7,934 nucleotides of DNA from Ignavibacteriales bacterium (GCA_027349615.1 DAIEML010000106.1:1-7934), one strand, 5' to 3'. Counted from the stretch's first letter, positions 1-6,824 are shown. The notes: generated by a model from the letters alone, not told the origin. Made by a program: numbers and translations.

Positions 1-1499
1 TTTCCAGTCAATTCACTTTTATGTTCTGCTGCAGATGCAACGTACGGTCGAGTTGGATCATCCGTTGATAATACTTCTAAATATTTTTTTTCAAGTTCCG
101 GTCTCGGCAATTTATCGCTTCCGTAAAGCCATAAGAAAATACTCGGATGATTTCGCAGCCACTTAATTTGATCTTCCCAAGACTGAGCAATCAATTTTAT
201 ATCTTCTGCTGATTTAATTCCTCCAAATTGATCGGCAGGTTTTCCAAGAACACCTTCCCATTCCCATTGCGCGCTCCAACCAACCATTATTAAAATTCCT
301 TTTTCATCGCAAAGATTGTAAATATCTTGACCTTCGCCCCAGAAACCTTCCATGCGGATTGTATTGAGGTTCATTTGTTTTGCGTAATCAATTTGAGCAA
401 CTAAATTATCGTAAGAATTATCAAGCATCATTTGGTCAGTCCAGCCGCCGCCGCGAATTAATATTTTTTTGCCGTTCAATTTGAATCCGCGAAAGCCTTC
501 CTCTGTGAAGAAATCAGAAACTTGTCTGATTCCGAATGTTAAATTATTTTCATCAGAAATTTTATTTTTTATTTTGAATGTCAACTTTAATTGATAAAGT
601 TCTGGTTTGCCAAAATCATGAGTCCACCATAATCTTGGATTGTGTATTATTAATTGTGGAAATTCTTTTGGATTAAAACTTATTAACTTTGTTTCATTCG
701 GTTTCAAGTTTATCTGTTCCGAAAAGCCAATCGATCCAATTTTACCTTCAATTATGCCGCTCACATCTTTATCGCTGTTATTTTGAACTTCGGTAGAAAT
801 TGTAAGCTCGGCTTTTTTCAAAGTGACAGTATCAACTTCAGTTTTTACAAACGGATAATTCAATGAAACATCACCTGATAATTCTAAACTAACCGGGCGC
901 CATAATCCCATATTTCTATCCGCCGGCTCAGGATTCCAATCTACAAATCCCATGGTTGGTTCTCCTTTTACAGGCGGAATAATTTCTATTGCCAAAACAT
1001 TCTTCGCTCCAAATTTTATAAACTTGCTAACATTTATTGAAAATCTTCGGAAACATCCTTCGACTGAATCTGATTGTGCTACTTGACTTCCGTTAAACCA
1101 AATATTTGCACGATAATTTATTCCATCAAAAATTAGTTTAGCTGTATTAATGTTTTTATTCTTTGGAACTGTAAATTCAGTTCTATACCACCATGGTTTT
1201 TTAAATTGATCTGCAGAAATCTTGTCCAAGTTCTTATCAAAATAAATATTTGTGTACACCTTATCCTTTACCAGAGAGGCCAAAACAGTTGTCGGTACCT
1301 CTGCCGCAAACCAGCTGTTTGAATTAAAATTTACTGAAGAAATTTGCTCACCGGTTTCTTTAATTTTTTCGGACGACTGAATAAACCAATTCTTTTTCAG
1401 TTCCATTTTAAGATTAGTTTTATCTTTTGCAGTATTAACCTGTACTGCAACCGCAAAAATTATAAATAAATAAAAAAGCATTTTCCCGATATTTATCAT
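1..1499 (-). CDS. GH2 glycoside hydrolase, probable exo-beta-D-glucosaminidase, secreted (partial, C-terminus beyond window)
   Basis: The first 499 residues of a reading frame that stays open to the left edge; family members are roughly 850-1050 residues, so about half is present. Likely role: release of terminal glucosamine from chitosan oligosaccharides or related beta-linked sugars outside the cytoplasm. Seen: a hydrophobic signal-like segment (about residues 7-22), the N-terminal jelly-roll sugar-binding domain (about 60-215, with INYRANIWFNG at 127-137 and DWNPEPADRNMGLWRPV at 187-203), an Ig-like domain (about 218-325) and the start of the TIM barrel (from about 330, with RGGGWTD and NTIRMEGFWGEG). 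The acid/base position reads YGSDKLP with Asp462, where most GH2 enzymes have Asn-Glu. GSD followed by the later ASA...TG segment is the pattern I recall from Amycolatopsis CsxA (Asp469 acid/base). The nucleophile Glu lies outside the window. ATG at 1499 has GGAG six bases upstream and starts 13 bases after the phosphoesterase stop, so the two genes are probably co-transcribed. Alternative: endo-beta-mannosidase-type GH2. Confidence 0.85.
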   Translation of the reverse strand, partial: MINIGKMLFYLFIIFAVAVQVNTAKDKTNLKMELKKNWFIQSSEKIKETGEQISSVNFNSNSWFAAEVPTTVLASLVKDKVYTNIYFDKNLDKISADQFKKPWWYRTEFTVPKNKNINTAKLIFDGINYRANIWFNGSQVAQSDSVEGCFRRFSINVSKFIKFGAKNVLAIEIIPPVKGEPTMGFVDWNPEPADRNMGLWRPVSLELSGDVSLNYPFVKTEVDTVTLKKAELTISTEVQNNSDKDVSGIIEGKIGSIGFSEQINLKPNETKLISFNPKEFPQLIIHNPRLWWTHDFGKPELYQLKLTFKIKNKISDENNLTFGIRQVSDFFTEEGFRGFKLNGKKILIRGGGWTDQMMLDNSYDNLVAQIDYAKQMNLNTIRMEGFWGEGQDIYNLCDEKGILIMVGWSAQWEWEGVLGKPADQFGGIKSAEDIKLIAQSWEDQIKWLRNHPSIFLWLYGSDKLPRPELEKKYLEVLSTDDPTRPYVASAAEHKSELTG

Positions 1500-1512
1500 T
1501 TAAATCTCCAAT

Positions 1513-2379
1513 TTATTTTTTGATCCAGCAATCCTTTATTACCGCCGCATTTTTACTTTCGCCGGTATAAGGTAATTTATAAAAATCTTCTACCATTCTA
1601 AGCAAACAATAATGATTTATTTTTTCAGAATAATTACCGCCCTTAACCATTTCTCCTATAAAAAAAGTTGGTATATGATTATTGTTTAAATCATTATCTT
1701 CATCAAAAGTGAAAACAACCAATGAATTATTTATCATGCTCCAATCGATTAATTTACTGAGATTTTTTTTAATCCAGTTGTCGCAAATTATTATTCGATC
1801 CGGATCCTTTCCATCGTGCATATCATTTTTAACATTTGGAATTATAAACGAAACCGTTGGAAGTTTTTTATAATCGCTTGGAAAATTTTTAAATGAAAGA
1901 TTTAAATTTTTCGGTATTCCATTAATTTTTGAATCCTGCCAATTAACCCACGGATTATGCCTCCTTGCATAATTACCTTCGTAGTTTCCATTAAAACCAG
2001 TTTTAGGTAAATCTTCGGAATAACCTGCGAATGAAAATTTGTGAGATAATAATTCGGCACCAAGGTTTGGATCGGTGAAAGGAAGTTTGCTTGGACGATC
2101 GTCATTATCAATTCCTAAAATTGAGCCGGCAAAAATTGCCAAATAGTTCGGTTGGCTTGGATGAGTAACTGCATAGCTGTTAGTAAACAAAGCACAGTGT
2201 TTATTTTTAAGAAGTGAATTAATATAAGGTGCGTCTTTCGAGCCGATGATTTGATTGTAGGCATGATTTTCTAAAATTATAATTATTACATGCTCTGGTT
2301 TAACACTTTGAGCTTCTGTATAAATTCCCGTAAAAGAAAAAAGTATCGCTAAAAAAAAATTCAAATATTGTGCTTTCAT
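1513..2379 (-). CDS. Secreted phosphoesterase, AcpA / phospholipase-C-like alkaline phosphatase superfamily (PF04185 type)
   Basis: A 288-residue exported metal-dependent phosphomonoesterase or phosphodiesterase; the substrate cannot be told from sequence. Signal peptide: Lys2, a hydrophobic core at about 6-18 and a likely cut after TEA (residue 23). Family motifs in order: ILENHAYNQIIG (Glu37, Asn38: metal site), THPSQPNYLAIFAG (Ser75 as probable nucleophile), GYSEDLP (119-125), RRHNPWVNW (139-147), IIPNVKNDMHDG (179-190), the D-N-W following it (Asp200), FTFDEDN (Asp226, Glu227) and NHIPTFFIG (234-242). All active-site blocks appear intact and the length suits the short members of the family. 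ATG at 2379 has GAGG five bases upstream. The 104-base gap upstream contains a promoter-like sequence, while the GH2 gene follows 13 bases downstream, suggesting a two-gene secreted-enzyme unit. Confidence 0.85.
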   Translation of the reverse strand: MKAQYLNFFLAILFSFTGIYTEAQSVKPEHVIIIILENHAYNQIIGSKDAPYINSLLKNKHCALFTNSYAVTHPSQPNYLAIFAGSILGIDNDDRPSKLPFTDPNLGAELLSHKFSFAGYSEDLPKTGFNGNYEGNYARRHNPWVNWQDSKINGIPKNLNLSFKNFPSDYKKLPTVSFIIPNVKNDMHDGKDPDRIIICDNWIKKNLSKLIDWSMINNSLVVFTFDEDNDLNNNHIPTFFIGEMVKGGNYSEKINHYCLLRMVEDFYKLPYTGESKNAAVIKDCWIKK

Positions 2380-2413
2380 TTAAGCCTCATTAAATAAGTA
2401 GTTAATGAATTTG

Positions 2414-2447
2414 CAAATTTAAGCTTAAAGAACTTTTATTTCACAAC
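2414..2447 (-). promoter_or_regulatory. Putative Bacteroidota-type promoter for the phosphoesterase-GH2 pair
   Basis: On the minus strand, TAAATTTG (2421-2414) fits the TAnnTTTG -7 box of Bacteroidota promoters exactly. GTTG (2447-2444) lies 22 bases upstream as a weak -33 box. The site is about 35 bases before the phosphoesterase start. This is motif matching only; AT-rich DNA gives chance hits. Confidence 0.3.
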
Positions 2448-2483
2448 ACATTTGGGGAATTTTTTTAATGATGATTTGCCATG

Positions 2484-3992
2484 TTAAATTTTTTTGAATT
2501 CAGATTCTTCAAAAATTTCTGCTTGAAATGTAAATAGCTGGGAGTTTTTCCAATCGTCTGATCGAAGCCCTGCTTTTCTGCAAAGATTTTCTAAAAGCTG
2601 TTCTTTATTCCAATTCATTTCTTCAGCAACTTGAGGAAGAAATACCGCCTGGCGATTATTTTTTTTAACCACAACTCCATCGCGTCCAAGAATAATTTCA
2701 TCAGAGCTTCTAATCAGTTTGTAAGGGGTAAGTACGGAAATTTCTATTTCTGTTTCTGCAAGCTCTTCTGAAGTTAAAGGGTAAAATCTTGTATCATTAA
2801 ATGCAGATTGAATTGCCATCGAACCGACAACATCGCACAAAGGTAAATCTTCGTGCATGTAGCCGATGCATCCGCGAAGTTCACCATGAATTCTTAATGT
2901 TACAAAAGCTCCAAGCTTGCTTTCTAAAATCGGATCTAATCCGCGTGCAAGCGGAACGGTTTCTGTTTCAAGATATTGCTGAAGAGTTTTTCTGGCAAAA
3001 GTAAGTAAAGTTTTTTTATCAGAATTTTTTAATTCAAATAATTCATTCGCTGGTTTCTCTTCAGAAATAATTTTGTTCTTTCTTTCTTCCTTACTAAATG
3101 AAAAAATAACTGATCCGTATCCAACAACTTTATCGCGGCTGCCAATTAAACTATTCCCTGAATTTGCATAGCTTACGATTGCTGAGTTATTTGCCCCAAG
3201 TTCTCTGGATGCTGTCATCGCTGTTATTATTGGACCTTCACCGCAAGCGCATGTGGCAAGGTTAGAAAAATTTTCAGACATATTTACATCAATTACCTTT
3301 TCAAAAATTTCAACGTTAAGTGAAGTTATCGCTGAAAGGGTTTTTTTATCTGCACTTTCTGCATCTTTAAAAGAAGGATAATGTGAAAGGTCAGAGCTTG
3401 CAATAATCAATGCATTCCGATTTTTTAAAACGTTTGCTAATGAAGTCCCAAATTTTGTGCAAAGATTTACATCCGGACTGCCGACAACTGCGGCAAGTAT
3501 TTTTGTCCTAGGAAATAATTTCTGAATAAACGGCAATTGAACTTCGATTGAATGTTCTTGTGCATGAATTGCTTCGTTATAAACACAATCATCATCTAAT
3601 TTAATTAATTCTACCGCAGCTACATTATCGATTTCGGAAACCCCAAGCGGAGTTTGAAAATAGTTCCCGGGATAGAACCCAATCTTATTAAAGTTTGCTA
3701 GTGTATGGTTAGTGCCAAGAATAATGATCAAATCAAAATTATGATTCTTTACTTGATTATATGAATCCGCCATTATCTGACCCGAATAAATATAACCGGC
3801 GTGCGGAGCGATCAATGCAATCGGTTTTTCAAAATTTTCTTTTAAAGCATCTTCCAAAAAATAATCGATTGCTTTTGATAGTTTTAATGAATCTGCCGGA
3901 TAAAATTGCCCCGCAAATACAGCTTGTCTTACTTTAGTCTTCAAACTATTATTTTCTGGATGAACATTATCCATCAAATTAAGCATTGCCAT
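2484..3992 (-). CDS. Fused MEMO-AMMECR1 protein (AmmeMemoRadiSam system proteins B and A in one chain)
   Basis: A 502-residue protein from ATG 3992. Residues about 20-300 are a MEMO domain (PF01875 type, related to extradiol dioxygenases): AGQFYP near the start, APHAGYIYSG (His64), LGTNHT (His96), HAQEHSIEVQLPF (His143, His147), SSDLSHY (Asp201, His204) and CACGEGP (Cys250). His64, His96, His204 and Cys250 line up with His49, His81, His192 and Cys244 of human MEMO1, so the metal site looks complete. After a charged linker (about 301-322), residues about 323-500 form an AMMECR1 domain (PF01871 type) with its hallmark LRGCIG at 372-377. In many prokaryotes these two domains are separate neighbours of a radical-SAM protein; none is in this window. 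The precise reaction of the system is not known to me. The frame stays open to a TTG at 4025, ten bases after the reductase stop; I prefer ATG 3992 because the TTG lacks a clear ribosome site, but 3992 has none either. ATG 3974 is also possible. Confidence 0.9.
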   Translation of the reverse strand: MAMLNLMDNVHPENNSLKTKVRQAVFAGQFYPADSLKLSKAIDYFLEDALKENFEKPIALIAPHAGYIYSGQIMADSYNQVKNHNFDLIIILGTNHTLANFNKIGFYPGNYFQTPLGVSEIDNVAAVELIKLDDDCVYNEAIHAQEHSIEVQLPFIQKLFPRTKILAAVVGSPDVNLCTKFGTSLANVLKNRNALIIASSDLSHYPSFKDAESADKKTLSAITSLNVEIFEKVIDVNMSENFSNLATCACGEGPIITAMTASRELGANNSAIVSYANSGNSLIGSRDKVVGYGSVIFSFSKEERKNKIISEEKPANELFELKNSDKKTLLTFARKTLQQYLETETVPLARGLDPILESKLGAFVTLRIHGELRGCIGYMHEDLPLCDVVGSMAIQSAFNDTRFYPLTSEELAETEIEISVLTPYKLIRSSDEIILGRDGVVVKKNNRQAVFLPQVAEEMNWNKEQLLENLCRKAGLRSDDWKNSQLFTFQAEIFEESEFKKI

Positions 3993-4034
3993 AATTATAA
4001 TTATATAAAAATTTTCCCAAACCAAACTTAGAAA

Positions 4035-4682
4035 TTACCGGATTATTTTAAAATTGAAAGTTGGAGTTTTCAATGTTCCCATTAATCTTAACCAAAGCGG
4101 CAATATCATTTCCATTCCTCGAGCTGCTGAAATATCACCTAAATCAATAACAGTTTTCCAACCAAACCATTCCCTTAATATTGAAGCAACTTCAGCTTTT
4201 GCATTGGCATCATTGCCGCACATAAATACATCATGATCTTCTTTTAGTGCAGACGGTTCAACCATTAGTTTGCAGTTCATAGTATTTAAAGCTTTCACAA
4301 CTTTTAATTCAGCATAAGATCTTTGAATTTGTTCGGCTAAAGAATCTGAGTTGCAGACTGATAATGTTGGCGGCATTCCTTTAGAAAAATCTAATGGATT
4401 TGCCACATCAATTAATATTTTACCATTTAAATTTTCTTTACCGGCAAGATTTAAAGCTGCCAGCGATGCAGTTCCTGAAGTGCAGTTGAATAAAATATTT
4501 CCAAAAGAAGCAGACTGAGCAAAAGTACCGTGAGCAGCTTTTGTTCCATTCTGTTTTTTCCATTCAATCGCTTTTTCATTATTCTCAGTTCGTGCGCCAA
4601 GCATAACTTCATTACCAAGATGAATTAGCTTTGAACCAATTGTTTGTCCGACTATTCCGGTTCCTAAAATTCCGATCTTCAT
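4035..4682 (-). CDS. NADP-binding oxidoreductase, F420-dependent NADP reductase-like family (PF03807 type)
   Basis: A 215-residue single Rossmann-domain protein. GTGIVG at residues 7-12 is the dinucleotide-binding loop, and GARTEN (Arg31, end of the second strand) suits the 2'-phosphate of NADP. DVANPLDFSKGMPP (residues 92-105) and the C-terminal PLWLRLMGTLKTPTFNFKI are typical of the bacterial relatives. The family is named after an archaeal F420:NADP oxidoreductase, but most bacterial members come from organisms without F420, so the real electron partner and substrate are unknown. ATG at 4682 has a strong GGAGG three bases upstream. It ends 42 bases before the preferred start of the MEMO-AMMECR1 gene, so it is likely co-transcribed with it. 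Cytoplasmic; no signal or membrane segment. Confidence 0.8.
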   Translation of the reverse strand: MKIGILGTGIVGQTIGSKLIHLGNEVMLGARTENNEKAIEWKKQNGTKAAHGTFAQSASFGNILFNCTSGTASLAALNLAGKENLNGKILIDVANPLDFSKGMPPTLSVCNSDSLAEQIQRSYAELKVVKALNTMNCKLMVEPSALKEDHDVFMCGNDANAKAEVASILREWFGWKTVIDLGDISAARGMEMILPLWLRLMGTLKTPTFNFKIIR

Positions 4683-4685
4683 TTT

Positions 4686-4690
4686 TCCTC
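4686..4690 (-). promoter_or_regulatory. Strong ribosome binding site of the NADP oxidoreductase gene
   Basis: Minus strand GGAGG, three bases from ATG 4682. It is the best Shine-Dalgarno match in the window and fixes that start. Confidence 0.7.
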
Positions 4691-4801
4691 CGCTAAGATT
4701 GTAGTGAATAATAATTTTTTATTGGTGTGAAGTTTTGACTTAAGAAAGATCGTAAATTTAGAATTTAGTAACAAGGTCGGAAAGTAGGAAGAATAATTCT
4801 A

Positions 4802-5494
4802 TTATTCACTTATAGCAAAATTTACAATTGCCGAAGCATGGATTAAAGTAGTATCAAACAGAGGAACAGCGCTATCCTCTTGCTTTATTAGTATTGGAAT
4901 TTCAGTACAGCCAAGCACTATTCCTTCTACGCCGACATCAATAAGTTTATTAATTATTTTGATATATCGCTGCTTCGTTTCTTCTTTAAATATTTCTAAC
5001 GCCATTTCATTCAGAATTGAAGAATGAATAAACTTTCGGTCGTCTAAGTCTGGTATAACTGTTTCAATTCCATATTTAGATAGTTTATCTTTATAGAAAG
5101 GCTGCTCCATTGTTATTCTGGTGCCAAGCAATCCTACTTTTTTGAAATTTTGTTTTGCAACAATCTTAGCGGTTTCTTCAGCAATATTGATAATTGGTAC
5201 GCTTATCAAATGCTGTATTTCATCTGCAATAATGTGAGGAGTATTGGCACAGAAAACAATACAATCGGCGCCGGCATTTTCAAGGTTCTGAGAAATATCG
5301 AAGAATTTCTTTTTAAGCTCTCCCCATTCATTTGGATCAGTAGGAGGATTGAATTCGGCAAAGTTTACGGAATAAAGAAGAATTTTAGCGGAGCTTAATC
5401 CGCCCAGCTTTTGATTTACCTGCTGATTGATTAACCTATAATAATCAACAGTTGAAACCCAGGTAGTTCCGCCAATTAATCCTAATGTTTTCAT
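4802..5494 (-). CDS. Aspartate/glutamate racemase family protein (probable aspartate racemase)
   Basis: A 230-residue, cofactor-independent amino-acid racemase (Asp/Glu racemase superfamily, PF01177 type). It begins MKTLGLIGGTTWVSTVDYY, the typical aspartate racemase N-terminus. Both catalytic cysteines are present: Cys82 in FCANTPH and Cys196 in LGCTEIP, matching the two-cysteine thiol pair of the family (Cys82 and Cys194 in the Pyrococcus enzyme as I recall). VGLLGTRITM (120-129) begins the second half of the duplicated fold. The length is normal. It probably interconverts L- and D-aspartate, but broad-specificity amino-acid racemases share these motifs. ATG at 5494 has only a weak GGAAAA upstream. 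It is the first gene of the left minus-strand block, separated by 119 bases from the reductase gene, so co-transcription is possible but not shown. Confidence 0.85.
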   Translation of the reverse strand: MKTLGLIGGTTWVSTVDYYRLINQQVNQKLGGLSSAKILLYSVNFAEFNPPTDPNEWGELKKKFFDISQNLENAGADCIVFCANTPHIIADEIQHLISVPIINIAEETAKIVAKQNFKKVGLLGTRITMEQPFYKDKLSKYGIETVIPDLDDRKFIHSSILNEMALEIFKEETKQRYIKIINKLIDVGVEGIVLGCTEIPILIKQEDSAVPLFDTTLIHASAIVNFAISE

Positions 5495-5540
5495 TTTATA
5501 TTTTCCATTTAAAATTGAATGTTTAAAATATAAATAAAAA

Positions 5541-5595
5541 GTTTAACTCTTTCGCATCACAGCCTCGCCGCTCCAACCGCGAAACGAGGTTAGCA
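5541..5595 (-). other. attC-like imperfect palindrome between the orphan gene and the racemase gene
   Basis: A GC-rich patch in AT-rich intergenic DNA. TTTCGC (5550-5555) pairs with GCGAAA (5579-5584). Outside it, TAAC (5544-5547) pairs with GTTA (5589-5592), and the TC / GA between them can pair if two bases bulge out. On the minus strand the outer right box is GTTAAAC, an exact fit to the integron R' consensus GTTRRRY; the left box is TGCTAAC, matching only part of RYYYAAC. The 55-base length is at the short end for attC sites. A competing fold pairs CCTCG (5563-5567) with CGAGG (5585-5589) and could be a weak terminator for the gene ending at 5760. No integrase is in the window, so this is only a candidate. 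Confidence 0.3.
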
Positions 5596-5759
5596 ATCTG
5601 TGTATAATTAATTGAAATGGCGGCGATAATTTTTTTCAACAAGTTAAAGTCTGAACTGCAAAATAATTAAAACTAATTTGCAGATAAGATGTGAGATAGC
5701 TAATCGTAAATAAAAAAATTAAAGGAACGAATTAATTATTTCTAAGCTAAAATATATAA
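5596..5759. other. Intergenic spacer
   Basis: Between the attC-like palindrome and the stop of the orphan minus-strand gene. AT-rich; I see no open frame, clear promoter or strong hairpin here. Confidence 0.5.
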
Positions 5760-6413
5760 TTAGAATCCACCCATATTAATATTTCCAACTCTTGAAGCAC
5801 CAGCTCCAACAAAGGATATTATAACTACAATCCCTAATACAATAATCGTACTGAGCCAATTAATTTTTGGCGTTTGTATTTGATTAATTTCATCAAAATA
5901 AATAACTCTGTAAGTATTATTTCTGTCAATAATAAACCATGCTTGGCTGGCATTAATTTTTCTTAAGTCGCAAACATTTAAAACATCCACGCGCAGCATT
6001 TTATCGTTATTCAGCCAATATAACCAGTGCGGAATTGAACCGCTTGCAAAATATCTTGTGGAATCAATTTGATCAGCTAATATGAAACCTTGGAAATCTG
6101 AAGGGCTCACTTCATTTGAATCGTAAACTAATCCTTTACAATAAATCAGATTCGATTTTTGCTCAACAAGAAAACAGTTTTTAGAATATGCTTCAATTTC
6201 GGATTGATCCTTCAAAATGAACTTTAGAATTTCATTTGATTTTGGGAATTCAAAATTTTTATTATTTCCATTTTTTATTGCATTATATGAATAGCACCCT
6301 AAATTGATTAAAGACAATTGAATTAAATAGCAGAATATTAAAACTGAAGAAATAATTTGATTTTTCAGATTAAGCTGCGGCAGTTTAATTCTTTTACCAA
6401 AGATTTTATCCAT
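5760..6413 (-). CDS. Hypothetical membrane-anchored protein, possible lipoprotein with C-terminal transmembrane segment
   Basis: Family not recognised. From ATG 6413 the protein has 217 residues; the frame also opens at a GTG at 6461, but AAAGGGC lies just before the ATG and supports the shorter form. Seen: a basic N-terminus (KRIKLPQLNLKNQ), a hydrophobic segment at about 20-38, then GCYSY with Cys40, which looks like a lipoprotein cysteine although the residues before it (INLG) fit the lipobox poorly. The middle (about 45-185) is soluble and mixed, with cysteines at about 80, 92 and 147. A second hydrophobic helix, STIIVLGIVVIISFVGAGA, sits at about 188-206, followed by a short glycine-rich tail NINMGGF. 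Its short stretches of polar beta-like sequence (EVSPSDFQGFILAD) are seen in other cell-envelope proteins, but no function follows. It stands alone, with over 260 bases on its downstream side and nearly 500 upstream. Confidence 0.7.
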   Translation of the reverse strand: MDKIFGKRIKLPQLNLKNQIISSVLIFCYLIQLSLINLGCYSYNAIKNGNNKNFEFPKSNEILKFILKDQSEIEAYSKNCFLVEQKSNLIYCKGLVYDSNEVSPSDFQGFILADQIDSTRYFASGSIPHWLYWLNNDKMLRVDVLNVCDLRKINASQAWFIIDRNNTYRVIYFDEINQIQTPKINWLSTIIVLGIVVIISFVGAGASRVGNINMGGF

Positions 6414-6474
6414 CTCTTTGCCCTTTATAAAATGAATAAAAATCAATTTAAAACAACACACACAATCAACATTA

Positions 6475-6509
6475 GAAATGTAAAAACACTTTAAATTTTA
6501 ATTGTCAAA
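6475..6509 (-). promoter_or_regulatory. Possible promoter of the orphan membrane-protein gene
   Basis: On the minus strand TTTG (6509-6506), overlapping a TTGACA (6508-6503), is followed after 23 bases by TACATTTC (6482-6475), one base off TAnnTTTG. It lies about 60 bases before ATG 6413. Weak evidence. Confidence 0.2.
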
Positions 6510-6580
6510 AAAATGTAAAAGAGATAAAATAATATGATGAAGACGTTGCTTGCTCGTAAACCAAATATTATTTAGCAAAT

Positions 6581-6782
6581 ACCTGTTGTGTGAATTAAAA
6601 ATTAATTATGGAAAACTGTTGTCCAAAGGATTCCTATGGAGAAACAGTTACTAAACGAATGAGTGATTTTATTAACCCACGGATTAACCTGCCCGCCGGC
6701 AAGGCAGGTCCGTGGGTTAATATGAAAAATATGCTTTATTACAGCCGTTTCAACGCTTTACTATCTAATTCACACAACTGGT
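6581..6782. mobile_element. Putative MITE-like element with 16-base inverted ends
   Basis: ACCTGTTGTGTGAATT at 6581-6596 is matched 15 of 16 by the reverse complement of 6767-6782 (ACCAGTTGTGTGAATT). Similarity may continue outward with small gaps (TATTTAG... against TATTAGA...). The 202-base interior has no transposase and is centred on the composite palindrome 6671-6721. I could not find a convincing target-site duplication. The core GTTGTGTGAA of the ends recurs at 7431 and, in related form, at 7525 and 7791-7801. Confidence 0.45.
6671..6721. repeat. Composite GC-rich palindrome (REP-like)
   Basis: A perfect 13-base outer stem: ATTAACCCACGGA (6671-6683) with TCCGTGGGTTAAT (6709-6721). On the 5' side only, TTAA (6684-6687) is left out, then an inner 6-base stem CCTGCC (6688-6693) / GGCAGG (6703-6708) encloses the 9-base loop CGCCGGCAA. 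It is strikingly GC-rich for its surroundings. Reading through it in one frame gives PAGKAG, a peptide I associate with spurious ORFs over dispersed palindromes. It could act as a transcript terminator or stabiliser, but there is no T-run after it and it sits inside inverted ends, so a repeat element is the better description. Confidence 0.85.
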
Positions 6783-6824
6783 TTATCTAATATAATTTTT
6801 CGATCAAACCATAGAAAAAATCGA

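Noticed and set aside
1682..2111. Two short open frames over the phosphoesterase gene
   Set aside because: Both overlap a complete, motif-rich gene in other frames and show no family features.
4035..4682. True F420-dependent enzyme
   Set aside because: The family name suggests it, but nothing in the window indicates F420 biosynthesis and most bacterial relatives are not F420 enzymes, so only NADP binding is claimed.
2801..5398. Short plus-strand open frames opposite the MEMO-AMMECR1, oxidoreductase and racemase genes
   Set aside because: They are antisense shadows of well-supported genes, with no ribosome site or recognisable domain.
5760..6461. GTG start at 6461 for the orphan membrane protein
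   Set aside because: The ATG at 6413 has a purine-rich ribosome-site-like AAAGGGC just upstream, and the longer form only adds residues read from AT-rich leader sequence.
6608..6790. Plus-strand open frame of 60 codons
   Set aside because: It runs through the composite palindrome 6671-6721, has no ribosome site before it, and its product is the palindrome's read-through (PAGKAG) joined to low-information sequence.
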